This document shows positions 1 to 10,263 of a stretch of DNA of 63,700 nt, one piece after another. The notes beneath the pieces were generated by a model. That model searched no databases. It was not told where the DNA came from and was given only the letters and a program-made list of their open reading frames with translations. The first letter of the stretch is position 1. The number at the start of each line of letters is the position of its first letter. The position numbers were made by a program, and so were the translations under genes. The stretch comes from Symbiobacteriaceae bacterium. GTDB lineage: Bacteria; Bacillota; Sulfobacillia; Symbiobacteriales; Symbiobacteriaceae. The DNA is taken from positions 1 through 63,700 of the forward strand of contig JARBUG010000009.1 in assembly GCA_029239785.1 (NCBI GenBank), in the 5' to 3' direction.

Positions 1-62
1 GTGGATAGAGTACTTGACTACGGATCAAGTGGTCGCAGGTTCGAATCCTGCTCGGCGCGCCA
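1..62 (+). tRNA. tRNA-Arg(ACG), 5' end cut by window
   Basis: Anticodon stem CTTGA/TCAAG encloses a loop that reads ACG at positions 34-36. It is followed by a T arm (GCAGG/CCTGC with TTCGAAT loop) and an encoded CCA at 60-62. The first part of the gene lies outside the window. Confidence 0.9.
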
Positions 63-65
63 TAT

Positions 66-141
66 GTGCCCGTAGCTCAGCGGATAGAGCGCTTGCCTCC
101 GGAGCAAGAGGCCGCAGGTTCGATCCCTGCCGGGCACGCCA
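66..141 (+). tRNA. tRNA-Arg(CCG)
   Basis: Acceptor stem GTGCCCG pairs with CGGGCAC. The anticodon stem CTTGC/GCAAG carries a CCG anticodon. CCA is encoded at 139-141. It lies 3 nt after the preceding tRNA-Arg, so the cluster is probably co-transcribed. Confidence 0.95.
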
Positions 142-163
142 CTTTTCTTCCGGACCCGATTAC

Positions 164-239
<76 letters not shown>

Positions 240-246
240 GTTTCAT

Positions 247-324
247 GCAGGCTGTAGCTCAGTTGGTTAGAGCGCAAGATTGTGGCTCTTGAGGTCGCCG
301 GTTCGAATCCGGTCAGTCTGCCCA
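247..324 (+). tRNA. tRNA-His(GTG)
   Basis: Anticodon stem CAAGA/TCTTG with anticodon GTG. The extra 5' base typical of tRNA-His is visible: G at 247 can pair with C321 beyond the seven-pair acceptor stem (248-254 with 314-320). CCA is encoded at 322-324. Confidence 0.95.
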
Positions 325-330
325 TTACGT

Positions 331-406
<76 letters not shown>

Positions 407-436
407 CGTGTCCCTTAGTTCCGGCTCCCCTTTGCT

Positions 437-513
437 CGGGCTGTGGCGCAGCTTGGTAGCGCGCTTCCTTGGGGTGGAAGAGGTCGCAGGTTCAAATCCT
501 GTCAGCCCGACCA
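437..513 (+). tRNA. tRNA-Pro(GGG)
   Basis: Acceptor CGGGCTG pairs with CAGCCCG. The anticodon stem CTTCC/GGAAG has anticodon GGG. CCA is encoded at 511-513. Confidence 0.95.
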
Positions 514-587
514 GTTTCTTTAGGAATTGGTCGCCCGTCAGTAGGTTTCGCCAGAAACCACGAAAGGGCCGACCATGGACCAGGGTT

Positions 588-665
<78 letters not shown>

Positions 666-677
666 TTTGTCAGTTGA

Positions 678-709
678 ACACGGCCGCCCGTTATGGCGGC
701 CGTGTTTTG
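678..709 (+). terminator. Terminator of the tRNA cluster
   Basis: An 11-bp GC-rich stem (678-688 with 695-705) with a six-base loop is followed by TTTT. It lies 13 nt after the last tRNA. Confidence 0.85.
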
Positions 710-821
710 CTGTGCATACGATGGCCTGGCCGCGAGTCTTGATGGCAGGAATCCGAACCTCGGTGGCCAATACTTAGTGCAACGAACTATATACGATATG
801 AACTGAATGCGAGGCATGCAT

Positions 822-2045
822 ATGGCTGTCTTTGTCGGTGAGACGTTTCGGCCCATGCGACACCGGAACTACCTTTACTATTGGCTGGGCTTCCTGGTCT
901 CCAATGCCGGCGCCTGGATTCAGTCAGTTGCCCAGGGATGGCTGGTGTACGAAATCTCCGGCAGCGCGGCGTGGGTAGGGATGATTGGGTTCGTGCGAGC
1001 CTTTCCGCTGATCATTCTGTCGCTGATTGGCGGGGCGGTGGCGGACCGGTTCCCCAAGAAGCGAATCCTTTATATCACCCAGTCCGTGCAATTATTCAGT
1101 GCGATTATGCTCGGGACTCTGACAGCGCTGGACGTAGTCCAGGTCTGGCACGTGATTCTGCTGTCGAGCCTGAACGGGGCCGCGACGGCCTTCGACAACC
1201 CGGCCCGGCAGGCGCTGGTGCCGAACCTGGTGGACAAGGAAGACCTGCATGCGGCTATCTCGTTGAATGCGATCGCCTTTAACGGTGCGGCGATCTTTGG
1301 GCCATCGCTCACGGGTATCCTGGTGCCGGCCGTGGGCCTGGCCGGCTGCTTCTTCATCAACGCCGCTACATTCGGGGCTGTTTTCCTGGCAGTCACGCTG
1401 ATGGAGTTTCCAGCGCACACCCCCCGGACGAAGAAGCAGGGCATGGTGCGTGACGTGTTGGAAGGGCTGAAGTACGTGGCCACCAACCCAGTCATGCTGG
1501 CACTGATCAGTATGGCTGCCGTGGCCAGTTTCATGGCGAGGCCTTATCAACAGTTCATCGTTGTATTTGCCAAAGACGTGCTGCATGGCGATGTCGGCCT
1601 GGCGGGTCTGATGCAGTCGGCCCCGGCCCTGGGCACGGTGATTTTTATGCTCACGATTGCGAGCCTGGGGAACATCCAGTGGAAGGGGAAACTGCTGGTA
1701 ACGGCCGGCCTGAGCTTCGCAGCAGCGATGATCGCGTTCTCGTGGTCGCGGAATATCTATCTGTCGATGGCGCTGCTGGTGATTGTGGGCGGCATGAACA
1801 TGACCTGGCAGACGACGATTAACACGTTGCTGCAGACCAACTCGCCTGCGGAGATGCGCGGTCGGGTGATGGCGAGCTACACAATTACGGCCCTGGCCAT
1901 GCAGCCCCTGGGGCAAGGGCCGATGGGTCTCTCCGTGGCCAACCTGGGGCCGTCGTGGGCCTTGACCCTGGGCGCCGGTGTGTCGGGGCTCTGGATCGCC
2001 TACATGGCTCTGGTGAGGGTCAGGCAGGTTACCAAGTTACCGTAG
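822..2045 (+). CDS. MFS family transporter (MFS_3/EntS-like)
   Basis: A 407-residue polytopic membrane protein with about 12 hydrophobic segments. The N-terminus (FRPMRHRNYLYYWLGFLVSN) and the loop VADRFPKKRILYITQ after the second helix are typical of the MFS_3 exporters related to EntS and multidrug exporters. I place the start at ATG 822 because GAGG at 811-814 is 7 nt upstream; an in-frame ATG at 807 has no ribosome site. The gene stands alone between the tRNA terminator and its own terminator at 2057-2113. The substrate cannot be told from sequence; small-molecule or drug efflux is the family expectation. Confidence 0.85.
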   Translation: MAVFVGETFRPMRHRNYLYYWLGFLVSNAGAWIQSVAQGWLVYEISGSAAWVGMIGFVRAFPLIILSLIGGAVADRFPKKRILYITQSVQLFSAIMLGTLTALDVVQVWHVILLSSLNGAATAFDNPARQALVPNLVDKEDLHAAISLNAIAFNGAAIFGPSLTGILVPAVGLAGCFFINAATFGAVFLAVTLMEFPAHTPRTKKQGMVRDVLEGLKYVATNPVMLALISMAAVASFMARPYQQFIVVFAKDVLHGDVGLAGLMQSAPALGTVIFMLTIASLGNIQWKGKLLVTAGLSFAAAMIAFSWSRNIYLSMALLVIVGGMNMTWQTTINTLLQTNSPAEMRGRVMASYTITALAMQPLGQGPMGLSVANLGPSWALTLGAGVSGLWIAYMALVRVRQVTKLP

Positions 2046-2056
2046 ATAGCGAACCA

Positions 2057-2113
2057 AGGCCCGCCGCTGGGCGTGGCTTGCAGAACGGCAAGCCGAGAGG
2101 TGGCGGGCTTTTT
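2057..2113 (+). terminator. Two-tier terminator after the MFS gene
   Basis: Outer stem GCCCGCC (2059-2065) pairs with GGCGGGC (2102-2108). An inner stem GGCTTGC/GCAAGCC is nested inside. TTTTT follows at 2109-2113. Confidence 0.75.
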
Positions 2114-2150
2114 CGCGCAGACTATGCCCCGTCAAGGAGGAGATGGCGGC

Positions 2151-3710
2151 ATGGCGGTGTTGGGATATCGGCCGGAGCCCTTTACGGACTTCCGGCGGGA
2201 GGAGAACTTCCGGGCGTTCAAGGCGGCCCTGGAGATGGTGGAGGGGGAACTGGGCCGGGCGTATCCGCTGATCATCAGCGGGGATCGGGTGCGGAGCGGG
2301 GTCACGTTTGACTCTGTCAACCCGGCGAACCCGGGGCAGCTGATCGGGCGGGTGAGCCAGGCGGAGCGGAACCACTTCGAGCAGGCGATGCAGGCGGCTC
2401 AGGGCGCCTTCGAGACGTGGAGCCGCTGGGACCCGCGGTGGCGGGCACGCATTCTGCTGAAAGCGGCGGCCCAGCTCAGGCGGCGTAAGCACGAGTTCTC
2501 GGCGCTGCTGGTGCTGGAGGTGGGGAAGCCCTGGCCGGAGGCGGATGCCGACACGGCTGAGGCGATCGACTTTCTGGAGTTCTACGCCCGTGAGATGGTG
2601 CGGCTGGCTGAGGGGTCGCCCCGGCTGACCGCGATGCCCGGGGAGGATAATGAGCTGATCTACATGCCCATGGGCGTGGGCGCCGTGATTCCGCCTTTCA
2701 ACTTCCCCCTGGCGATTGCCTGTGGGATGACAGCGAGCGCCATCGTGGCGGGGAACACGGTGTTGCTCAAGCCGGCGGTGCCGGCGCCAGTGGTGGCTTA
2801 TCGATTGGTGGAACTGCTGGAAGATGCAGGGCTGCCCCCGGGCGTCGTCAACTTGCTGCCATCCGGCGGGCCGGAGGTGGGCCAGTGGATGGTGAGCGAC
2901 CCCCGGACGCACTTCATCAGCTTTACGGGGTCGCGTGATGTGGGCGTGCAGATCTACGCGGAGGCGGCGAAGGTTGCGCCGGGACAGCGGCATCTGAAGC
3001 GGGTGATCGCTGAACTGGGCGGCAAGGACGCCATCGTGGTGGCGGAGGATGCCGATCCCGAAGCGGCGGCGACGGGCATCGTGGCGGCGGCGTTTGGCTT
3101 TGGCGGACAGAAGTGCAGCGCATGCTCTCGCGCCATCGTCCATCAAGATCTGTATGATCAGGTATTGGAATTGGCTGTGCGCAAGACGGAGCGGCTGGTG
3201 GTGGGCGACCCACGCAACGAGAACACCGACGTGGGGCCGCTGGCGGGGCCGCGATACCTGGAGCGGGTGCTGAAGTACATCGAAATCGGTAAGGGTGAAG
3301 GACGGGTGGCCACCGGGGGCGGGGCGGTGGAGACGCCGTCGGGTGGGTACTTCGTGAAGCCGACGATCTTCGCCGATGTGGAACCGGGTGCCCGCATCGC
3401 CCAGGAAGAGATTTTCGGGCCGGTGGTGGCGTTTCACAAGGCGCCCGACTTCCGGACCGCGGTGGCAATGGCCAACGACACGGAGTACGGCCTGACGGGC
3501 GCCATCTACACGCGGAGCCGGGAGAACATCGAGTATGCACGGCGGGAGTATCAGGTGGGGAACTTGTACATCAATCGGAAGTGTACGGGGGCGCTGGTGG
3601 GGGTCCATCCCTTCGGCGGGTTCAAGCTGTCGGGCACCGACTCGAAGGCCGGCGGGCACGATTATCTCACCTTATTCCTTCAGGCCAAAAGCGTATCGGA
3701 GCAGCTGTGA
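2151..3710 (+). CDS. rocA: 1-pyrroline-5-carboxylate dehydrogenase, copy 1
   Basis: A 519-residue aldehyde dehydrogenase-superfamily enzyme of the RocA/PruA type. It would oxidise glutamate semialdehyde (from proline or arginine) to glutamate with NAD+. Visible motifs are the cofactor-binding IVAGNTVLLKPA, the catalytic Glu segment ELGGKDAIVV and the active-site Cys322 in GGQKCSACSR. The start at ATG 2151 is set by AGGAGG at 2135-2140 and matches the N-terminus of the paralogue at 3843; an earlier in-frame ORF start lacks a ribosome site. No proline dehydrogenase is in the window. A hairpin terminator separates it from copy 2, so the two are probably transcribed independently. Confidence 0.92.
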   Translation: MAVLGYRPEPFTDFRREENFRAFKAALEMVEGELGRAYPLIISGDRVRSGVTFDSVNPANPGQLIGRVSQAERNHFEQAMQAAQGAFETWSRWDPRWRARILLKAAAQLRRRKHEFSALLVLEVGKPWPEADADTAEAIDFLEFYAREMVRLAEGSPRLTAMPGEDNELIYMPMGVGAVIPPFNFPLAIACGMTASAIVAGNTVLLKPAVPAPVVAYRLVELLEDAGLPPGVVNLLPSGGPEVGQWMVSDPRTHFISFTGSRDVGVQIYAEAAKVAPGQRHLKRVIAELGGKDAIVVAEDADPEAAATGIVAAAFGFGGQKCSACSRAIVHQDLYDQVLELAVRKTERLVVGDPRNENTDVGPLAGPRYLERVLKYIEIGKGEGRVATGGGAVETPSGGYFVKPTIFADVEPGARIAQEEIFGPVVAFHKAPDFRTAVAMANDTEYGLTGAIYTRSRENIEYARREYQVGNLYINRKCTGALVGVHPFGGFKLSGTDSKAGGHDYLTLFLQAKSVSEQL

Positions 3711-3741
3711 GAAAGGGGCAGGCGTGCGGCCTGCCCCTTTC
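3711..3741 (+). terminator. Terminator between the two rocA genes
   Basis: A 13-bp perfect stem, GAAAGGGGCAGGC with GCCTGCCCCTTTC, starts directly after the stop codon. The T-run is short (CTTTC), so termination strength is uncertain. Confidence 0.7.
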
Positions 3742-3768
3742 GCATAGGCATTTGTGACCAAAAGCACA

Positions 3769-3800
3769 CCTTATTGGGGAGGACATTCCGTCTAATAAGG
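3769..3800 (+). promoter_or_regulatory. Inverted repeat upstream of second rocA
   Basis: CCTTATT at 3769-3775 is repeated inverted as AATAAGG at 3794-3800, in the 101-nt gap before the second rocA. Position and symmetry suit a regulator binding site, but no regulator is identified. Confidence 0.3.
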
Positions 3801-3842
3801 CGAACATACACGACTGCATAATGGGGTAGGAGGGTGTACCAC

Positions 3843-5405
3843 ATGGGTGTGATTCCGTTTCAGAACGAGCCGCTGACCGACTTCAGCCGGCCGGAGAACC
3901 TGTCGGCTTTCAGGCAGGCGCTGGAGCTGGTAGAGAGCCAGGTCGGCCAGGAGTACCCCCTGATCATCGGCGGCGAGCGGATCATGACGGCGGAACAGAT
4001 CGTGTCGATCAATCCGGGGAAGCCGGACGAGGTTGTCGGCTATGTGGGGAAGGCCGACAAGGCGCTGGCGGAGCAGGCCATGAGCGCCGCACTGGCCGCT
4101 TTTGAGGAGTGGCGTCACTTCGACCCGAAGGCCCGGGCCCGGGTGCTGCTGCGGGCCGCCCGCCTGATGCGGGAGCGGAAGCACGAGTTCTCGGCGACCA
4201 TGGTCGTGGAGATCGGCAAGAGCTGGCCGGAGGCGGACGCCGATACCGCCGAGGCGATCGACTTTATGGAGTTCTACGCCCGGGAGATGATGCGGCTGAG
4301 CGAGCCGCAGGAGCTGACCCGGCTGCCGGACGAGGATAATGAGATGTATTACATCCCCCTTGGGGTGGGGTTGGTCATTCCGCCCTGGAACTTCGCCAAC
4401 GCCATTATGGTAGGCATGACCACGGCGGCGATTGTGGCGGGCAACACCGTGATTCTGAAGCCGGCGTCGATTACGCCGGTGGTGGCGGCGAAGTTCGTCG
4501 ACCTGATGGCCGAGGCGGGGCTGCCGAAGGGCGTGCTCAACTTCCTGCCCGGGCCGGGCGGGTCGGTGGGCGATTACCTCGTATCGCATCCGCAGACGCG
4601 GTTTGTTGCCTTCACCGGCTCCAAGGAGGTCGGCCTGCGCATCAACGAGCAGGCGGCCAAGACGGCGCCGGGCCAGAAGTGGATCAAGCGGGTCGTGGCG
4701 GAGATGGGCGGCAAGGACTGCATCGTCGTGGACAGCGACACGAATGTTGATGAGGCGGCGGCGGCGATTGTGGCCAGCGCCTTTGGCTTCCAGGGGCAGA
4801 AGTGCTCGGCCTGCTCGAAGGCGATCATCGTGCAGGATGTGTACGATTCAGTGGTGGAGCTGGTCGTCGAGAAGGCGAAAAACCTGGTGCAGGGCGACAC
4901 CCGGAACCCGGCGGTCAACCAGGGGCCGGTGGCGGATAAGAACGCGTATGAGTCGATCTTGAACTATATCGAGATTGGCAAGAGCGAGGGCCGGCTGGTG
5001 CTGGGCGGCGGCCCGAGCCCGGTGGCGGTGGAGACCGGCGGGTACTTCATCGAACCGACGGTTTTTGCCGATGTGGACCCGTACGCGCGGATCGGCCAGG
5101 AGGAGATTTTCGGGCCGGTGCTGGCGATTCATAAGGCGTCGTCGTATGAAGATGCGATTCGCATCGCCAACGATACGGAGTTTGGCCTCACGGGGTCGGT
5201 CTTCAGTCGGGATCGGGCGAAACTGGAGTATGCCCGGAAGCATTACTTCGTGGGCAACCTGTATTTCAACCGGAAGTCGACGGGGGCGCTGGTGGATGTG
5301 CATCCGTTCGGTGGGTTCAATATGAGCGGCACCGATTCGAAGGCCGGTGGGCGGGATTATCTGCTGCTCTTTACGCAGGCCAAGTCGGTGAGCGAGAAGC
5401 TGTAG
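3843..5405 (+). CDS. rocA: 1-pyrroline-5-carboxylate dehydrogenase, copy 2
   Basis: A 520-residue paralogue of the preceding gene with the same reaction predicted. The motif VIPPWNF, IVAGNTVILKPAS and Cys321 in GFQGQKCSACSK are intact, and EAIDFMEFYAREM is shared almost exactly with copy 1. Near the substrate and cofactor pocket this copy looks more like canonical RocA (PPWNFANAI against PPFNFPLAI in copy 1). ATG 3843 is chosen because AGGAGG lies at 3828-3833; a GTG at 3834 overlaps that site. The stop codon TAG is also the first bases of a dispersed repeat that begins at 5403. Confidence 0.92.
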   Translation: MGVIPFQNEPLTDFSRPENLSAFRQALELVESQVGQEYPLIIGGERIMTAEQIVSINPGKPDEVVGYVGKADKALAEQAMSAALAAFEEWRHFDPKARARVLLRAARLMRERKHEFSATMVVEIGKSWPEADADTAEAIDFMEFYAREMMRLSEPQELTRLPDEDNEMYYIPLGVGLVIPPWNFANAIMVGMTTAAIVAGNTVILKPASITPVVAAKFVDLMAEAGLPKGVLNFLPGPGGSVGDYLVSHPQTRFVAFTGSKEVGLRINEQAAKTAPGQKWIKRVVAEMGGKDCIVVDSDTNVDEAAAAIVASAFGFQGQKCSACSKAIIVQDVYDSVVELVVEKAKNLVQGDTRNPAVNQGPVADKNAYESILNYIEIGKSEGRLVLGGGPSPVAVETGGYFIEPTVFADVDPYARIGQEEIFGPVLAIHKASSYEDAIRIANDTEFGLTGSVFSRDRAKLEYARKHYFVGNLYFNRKSTGALVDVHPFGGFNMSGTDSKAGGRDYLLLFTQAKSVSEKL

Positions 5406-5479
5406 ACCCCTCCCGGCGTGGGCCGGTCACGGAGTGGCCCACGCCTGCCGCGCTACGGCCCCCCATTGAGAGAGCCTAG
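5403..5479 (+). repeat. CTAG-bounded 76-bp repeat, copy A
   Basis: Starts TAGACCC and ends GCCTAG. It holds an internal stem GGCGTGGGCC/GGCCCACGCC and a distal hairpin in the CCCCATTGAG region. Copies also occur at 11295, 25190 and 25262. The first three bases are the stop codon of the second rocA. Confidence 0.8.
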
Positions 5480-5492
5480 GGTTGGAAAGAAT

Positions 5493-5526
5493 AAGGGCTG
5501 TGATGCATTTGCGTCACAGCCCTTTT
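5493..5526 (+). terminator. Terminator upstream of dinG-like gene
   Basis: Stem AAGGGCTGTGA (5493-5503) pairs with TCACAGCCCTT (5514-5524), followed by TT. It ends the rocA transcript and shields the next gene. Confidence 0.8.
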
Positions 5527-5571
5527 CCAGTATGATTAGGGGATGGACGTGTCTCAGGAGGGGGAGAGCCC

Positions 5572-7494
5572 TTGCAGATTAGTTGGACCAAGCTGCCGTT
5601 CCGGGCCCGGAGCAAGGACGAGTTTGGTCAGAAGCTTACGGAGTGGCTGAGCTGGGTCTTTTATGATGAACTGCCTGAGAAGGGCTTTGAGACCCGGGAG
5701 GAGCAGATTTACACGGCGTTCCGCATGGCGCGGGCGCTGGTCGACGGCCAGACGTTGCTGGCCGAGGCGGGGCCGGGGACGGGCAAGACGTTTGCCTACC
5801 TGTTGCCGGCGATTTGCTATGCCCGCCTGAAGGGGGCACCGGTGGTGGTCGCCAGCGCTTCGGGTGTGCTGCAGGCGCAGCTGGCCAACCCGGAGGGGGA
5901 TATTCAGACACTCTCCCGGCTGCTGGGCCTGGATATTGATGCGCGGGTCGCGGCGGACCCGGGCGAGTACATATGCGAGGTGAAGGTGCAGCGGACCGAA
6001 CTGCTGGACCCGCCCGAGGGCTTTGATGCGCTGAAGATATGGGCGCAGATGACCGGGTCGGGCGCCCGCACGGAGATGCCCCACGTGGGCGACGAACTCT
6101 GGGAGATGCTGGCCTGGGACCCGGCGCTGCCATGCGATACGTGTCCGAAGCGGGGGCACTGCCATGTGATGTCTGCCCGGCGGCAGTATCGGGAGTCGGC
6201 GGATTTGATTGTGTGCGACCATAAGCTGTTCAGTCGCGACCTGCTGACGCGGGCCGAGCGGCACGAGGCCGGGCAGGTACCCTTGCTGCCGGCCTATGCG
6301 GCTGTGGTGTTGGATGAGGGGCATCATGTGCCGGAGACGTGGCAGCGGGTTCAGGGGCACTCGATGAGCCGGGCCCGGCTGAACTCGACCCTGAAGCAGA
6401 TCGGGTCGCTGACGGATCGGGGCGGCCCGGTGCGGGCGCAGCGGGAGTCGATGCGGTTCGGGCGGGAGTTGTATGCCCTGGTCGCAGCGACCGCGGAGCC
6501 GGGCGAGGGAAAGCGGGGGGTGCCGCGGTCTTCGTCGCTGCTGGGGCTCGCGGGCGAGTTGGATCAGGCCCTGGAGCGGCTCCAGGATGAGTTGGTGACG
6601 GACGAGGCGATGAATGAGGGCTACGACCTGGAGCTTGACATACGGGCGTACTCGCAGCGGCTGGATGAGGTGCGGGCCGGGCTGCGGTTGCTGCGGGGTG
6701 AGGAGTCGGTGCTCTGGTACGAGCGGGACGAGCTGTGGGTGGTGCCCAAGCGGCCCCGGGGGCTCTTTGACAAGGGGCACCTCAGTAGCGGGACCCCTGT
6801 GATCTTCTCGTCGGCGACGCTGGAGCCGGAGTATCAGGCGCGGGTGTTGCGGCTTGGGGAGTACCAGGCGTCCAAGGTCGGGGTGCCGTTTGACCTGGGG
6901 GAGCAGGTGCTGGTGTATCGGCCCGGACTGGGGGCTGCGGGAGACGAGGTGGAGCAGGTGCTGTCGGTGGTGAAGGCCTCCGGTGGGCGGGCACTGGTGC
7001 TGCTGAACAGCCTCGCCGAGGTGCGCCGGTACCGGGAGCGGTTGAACGGGGTTGCGTTACCCTTCGCCACGATTTGGGAGGGCGAGGGGGACCGGGGCGC
7101 CCAGTTGGAGCAGTTCCGGGAGGATGTGTCCTCGGTGCTGTTCGGCGCCACGTTCTGGGAAGGTGTGGATGTGCCCGGGGAGGCGCTGTCGTGCGTGGTA
7201 ATTCCCAGGCTGCCGTTCCCGGAGCATGACCCGCTGATCAAGGAGCGCAGGGCGCAGGCCGAGGCGGCGGAGCTGGAGGCCGCCGAGGCGGTCGATGTGC
7301 CGGAGATGTTGCTGAAGCTGAAGCAGGGCGCCGGGCGGCTGATTCGGACTGCGGAGGATCGGGGTGTGTTGGCGCTGCTGGATCGGGGGTTTGAGGGGGA
7401 GCCCTGGGAGCAGGATGTCCTGGACGTGCTGCCGGAGGATGCGGAGCAGACGGAGGACCTGAGTCGAATTACTGCGTTCTTGGCGAGGAAGTAG
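5572..7494 (+). CDS. dinG: DinG-family ATP-dependent helicase
   Basis: A 640-residue superfamily 2 helicase of the XPD/DinG class, expected to unwind DNA 5'-3' in repair or replication. Walker A EAGPGTGKT lies near residues 64-73 and the DEAH-type box reads LDEGHH near 247. Four cysteines (about 135, 188, 191 and 197, in YIC and PCDTCPKRGHC) fit the iron-sulfur cluster of this class. The C-terminal helicase domain includes GVDVPGEAL and QGAGRLIR. The protein has no N-terminal exonuclease domain, so it is not the DinG/exonuclease fusion seen in many Firmicutes. TTG 5572 is the start because AGGAGG lies 9 nt upstream. Confidence 0.85.
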   Translation: MQISWTKLPFRARSKDEFGQKLTEWLSWVFYDELPEKGFETREEQIYTAFRMARALVDGQTLLAEAGPGTGKTFAYLLPAICYARLKGAPVVVASASGVLQAQLANPEGDIQTLSRLLGLDIDARVAADPGEYICEVKVQRTELLDPPEGFDALKIWAQMTGSGARTEMPHVGDELWEMLAWDPALPCDTCPKRGHCHVMSARRQYRESADLIVCDHKLFSRDLLTRAERHEAGQVPLLPAYAAVVLDEGHHVPETWQRVQGHSMSRARLNSTLKQIGSLTDRGGPVRAQRESMRFGRELYALVAATAEPGEGKRGVPRSSSLLGLAGELDQALERLQDELVTDEAMNEGYDLELDIRAYSQRLDEVRAGLRLLRGEESVLWYERDELWVVPKRPRGLFDKGHLSSGTPVIFSSATLEPEYQARVLRLGEYQASKVGVPFDLGEQVLVYRPGLGAAGDEVEQVLSVVKASGGRALVLLNSLAEVRRYRERLNGVALPFATIWEGEGDRGAQLEQFREDVSSVLFGATFWEGVDVPGEALSCVVIPRLPFPEHDPLIKERRAQAEAAELEAAEAVDVPEMLLKLKQGAGRLIRTAEDRGVLALLDRGFEGEPWEQDVLDVLPEDAEQTEDLSRITAFLARK

Positions 7495-7556
7495 TGGGGT
7501 GGTCTGGCGGGGCGAGTGCGGGAAGAGTGCGGGATGAGGCGGCGACGACGCCCTAC

Positions 7557-8204
7557 CTACATCCACTTGAACAGCGACGCCATCTCCTTCATCGCCACAT
7601 CTCCGACCTGATGGCCCCAGTACCAGAGCACCAAATCCACAGTCCGCACCCGCTCCCCCGTCTCTGCGGCGATCTGATCGCACAACGCCTCTGGCGTCGT
7701 CTCGAGAAACGCCGCCAGGCGCGGCACCGGCCCGGTCCGCACCACGACATCCCACCCCAGGTTCCGGGCCAGGTGGTAGCGATTGTTCGCCCCCACCCAC
7801 GGCAGGGTACTCAACTTCGCCATCACCTGCTTCAACTCCAGGGCGGCCAGGCGCTGCATCAGGCCCGGCTCCCGCGCCAGATCATCAGCGAACTCCAAAA
7901 TCGCATCCATCTTGCGGGCGTTCTTGATGATCGCCAGCGCATCGGTCCGTACGGCAATCCGGTTCTCCGCCACTGCACGCGGCTCCCAGTGCCGGAACGC
8001 CTCACCAAACCGGGGCCAGTGCTTCGTCGCCACGTGGGGCGTCAACCCGCAGGAAATGACGACCCAGCCGTACTCGGACAGCAGATCACGGTCGTTACAC
8101 CGGTCGGGCGCTTCGCACCGCCAGCGGTCCAACATCTCTGCCGGATGATCAGCGGTCGCGCGCAAATGATCCAATGCGTGATCCCATAAGGCCTTTGTGT
8201 TCAT
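7557..8204 (-). CDS. HhH-GPD-like DNA glycosylase-related protein
   Basis: A 215-residue protein. Near residues 134-165 the segment LPWVGANNRYHLARNLGWDV has the shape of a helix-hairpin-helix followed by the D-V motif of HhH-GPD base-excision glycosylases. The C-terminal TVDLVLWYWG is also reminiscent of that family. The usual K-P-D following the helix-hairpin-helix is replaced by V-R-T-G, so catalytic activity is doubtful. A start at 8204 is supported by GGAGG 9 nt upstream. It is divergent from hom. Base-excision or DNA-binding function is inferred only from this motif. Confidence 0.55.
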   Translation of the reverse strand: MNTKALWDHALDHLRATADHPAEMLDRWRCEAPDRCNDRDLLSEYGWVVISCGLTPHVATKHWPRFGEAFRHWEPRAVAENRIAVRTDALAIIKNARKMDAILEFADDLAREPGLMQRLAALELKQVMAKLSTLPWVGANNRYHLARNLGWDVVVRTGPVPRLAAFLETTPEALCDQIAAETGERVRTVDLVLWYWGHQVGDVAMKEMASLFKWM

Positions 8205-8313
8205 GGTCGGCTGCCTCCGTTGCAGGAAGGTACGTAATCAGGAGCGAAGTTCATCAGCTATATCTTACAGGCTAATTCGATTTTCCGGCCAACCCGGTGG
8301 GGGGAATTGCATC

Positions 8314-9633
<1,320 letters not shown>

Positions 9634-10245
9634 GTGCTAGCTGCGGTGCTGCATGGGTTCCTGCTGGCCTTCGGGCTGATTCTGCCCCTGGGCGTGCAGA
9701 ACACCTTCGTATTCACACAAGGAGCGCTCCACCGCCGCTGGGCCGGAGCGCTCCCTTCGGTCCTTACGGCAGCGGTCTGCGACACGCTGCTCATTACGCT
9801 CGCGGTTTCGGGCCTGTCGCTGGTGGTGCTGGCGGTGCCCTGGTTTCAGGGCGCCCTGTCGTGGGTGGGCGTTGCCTTCCTGCTCTACATGGGCTGGGCG
9901 ACGTGGCGGACCGAGCCTGCTGCCGAGAACTCCGCCGAGGAGTGGCCGGCCCGCCGGCAGATTGCGTTTGCCGCTTCGGTCTCGCTGCTCAATCCGCATG
10001 CGATTCTCGATACGGTCGCAGTGATTGGGACGAACTCGCTGTCGTACACCGGGGCGCCCCGCCTGGGCTTCGCCCTGGCCTGCATAGGGGTCTCGTGGCT
10101 CTGGTTTCTGGGTCTGGCCACGGCTGGTTACCTGTTGGGCCTGACGGCGGGCGGGCTGTCGCTGCGCCGGTGGCTCAACCGGATCTCTGCCCTGATCATG
10201 TGGGGCGTGGCCGTGCAGTTGGTTGTAACCGTGATTGGGAGATAA
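9634..10245 (+). CDS. LysE/ArgO-family amino acid exporter
   Basis: A 203-residue integral membrane protein with about six hydrophobic segments. The N-terminal GFLLAFGLILPLGVQNTFVF is the LysE/ArgO signature, and SLLNPHAILDT is the conserved proline-asparagine segment of the second half. It would export a basic or related amino acid. The GTG start at 9634 follows the hom stop with no gap, and GGAGG lies at the end of hom. Coupling to hom suggests relief of an aspartate-family amino acid pool, but substrate is not determined. Confidence 0.85.
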   Translation: MLAAVLHGFLLAFGLILPLGVQNTFVFTQGALHRRWAGALPSVLTAAVCDTLLITLAVSGLSLVVLAVPWFQGALSWVGVAFLLYMGWATWRTEPAAENSAEEWPARRQIAFAASVSLLNPHAILDTVAVIGTNSLSYTGAPRLGFALACIGVSWLWFLGLATAGYLLGLTAGGLSLRRWLNRISALIMWGVAVQLVVTVIGR

Positions 10246-10263
10246 CACGGGGAGGTTCATCTC

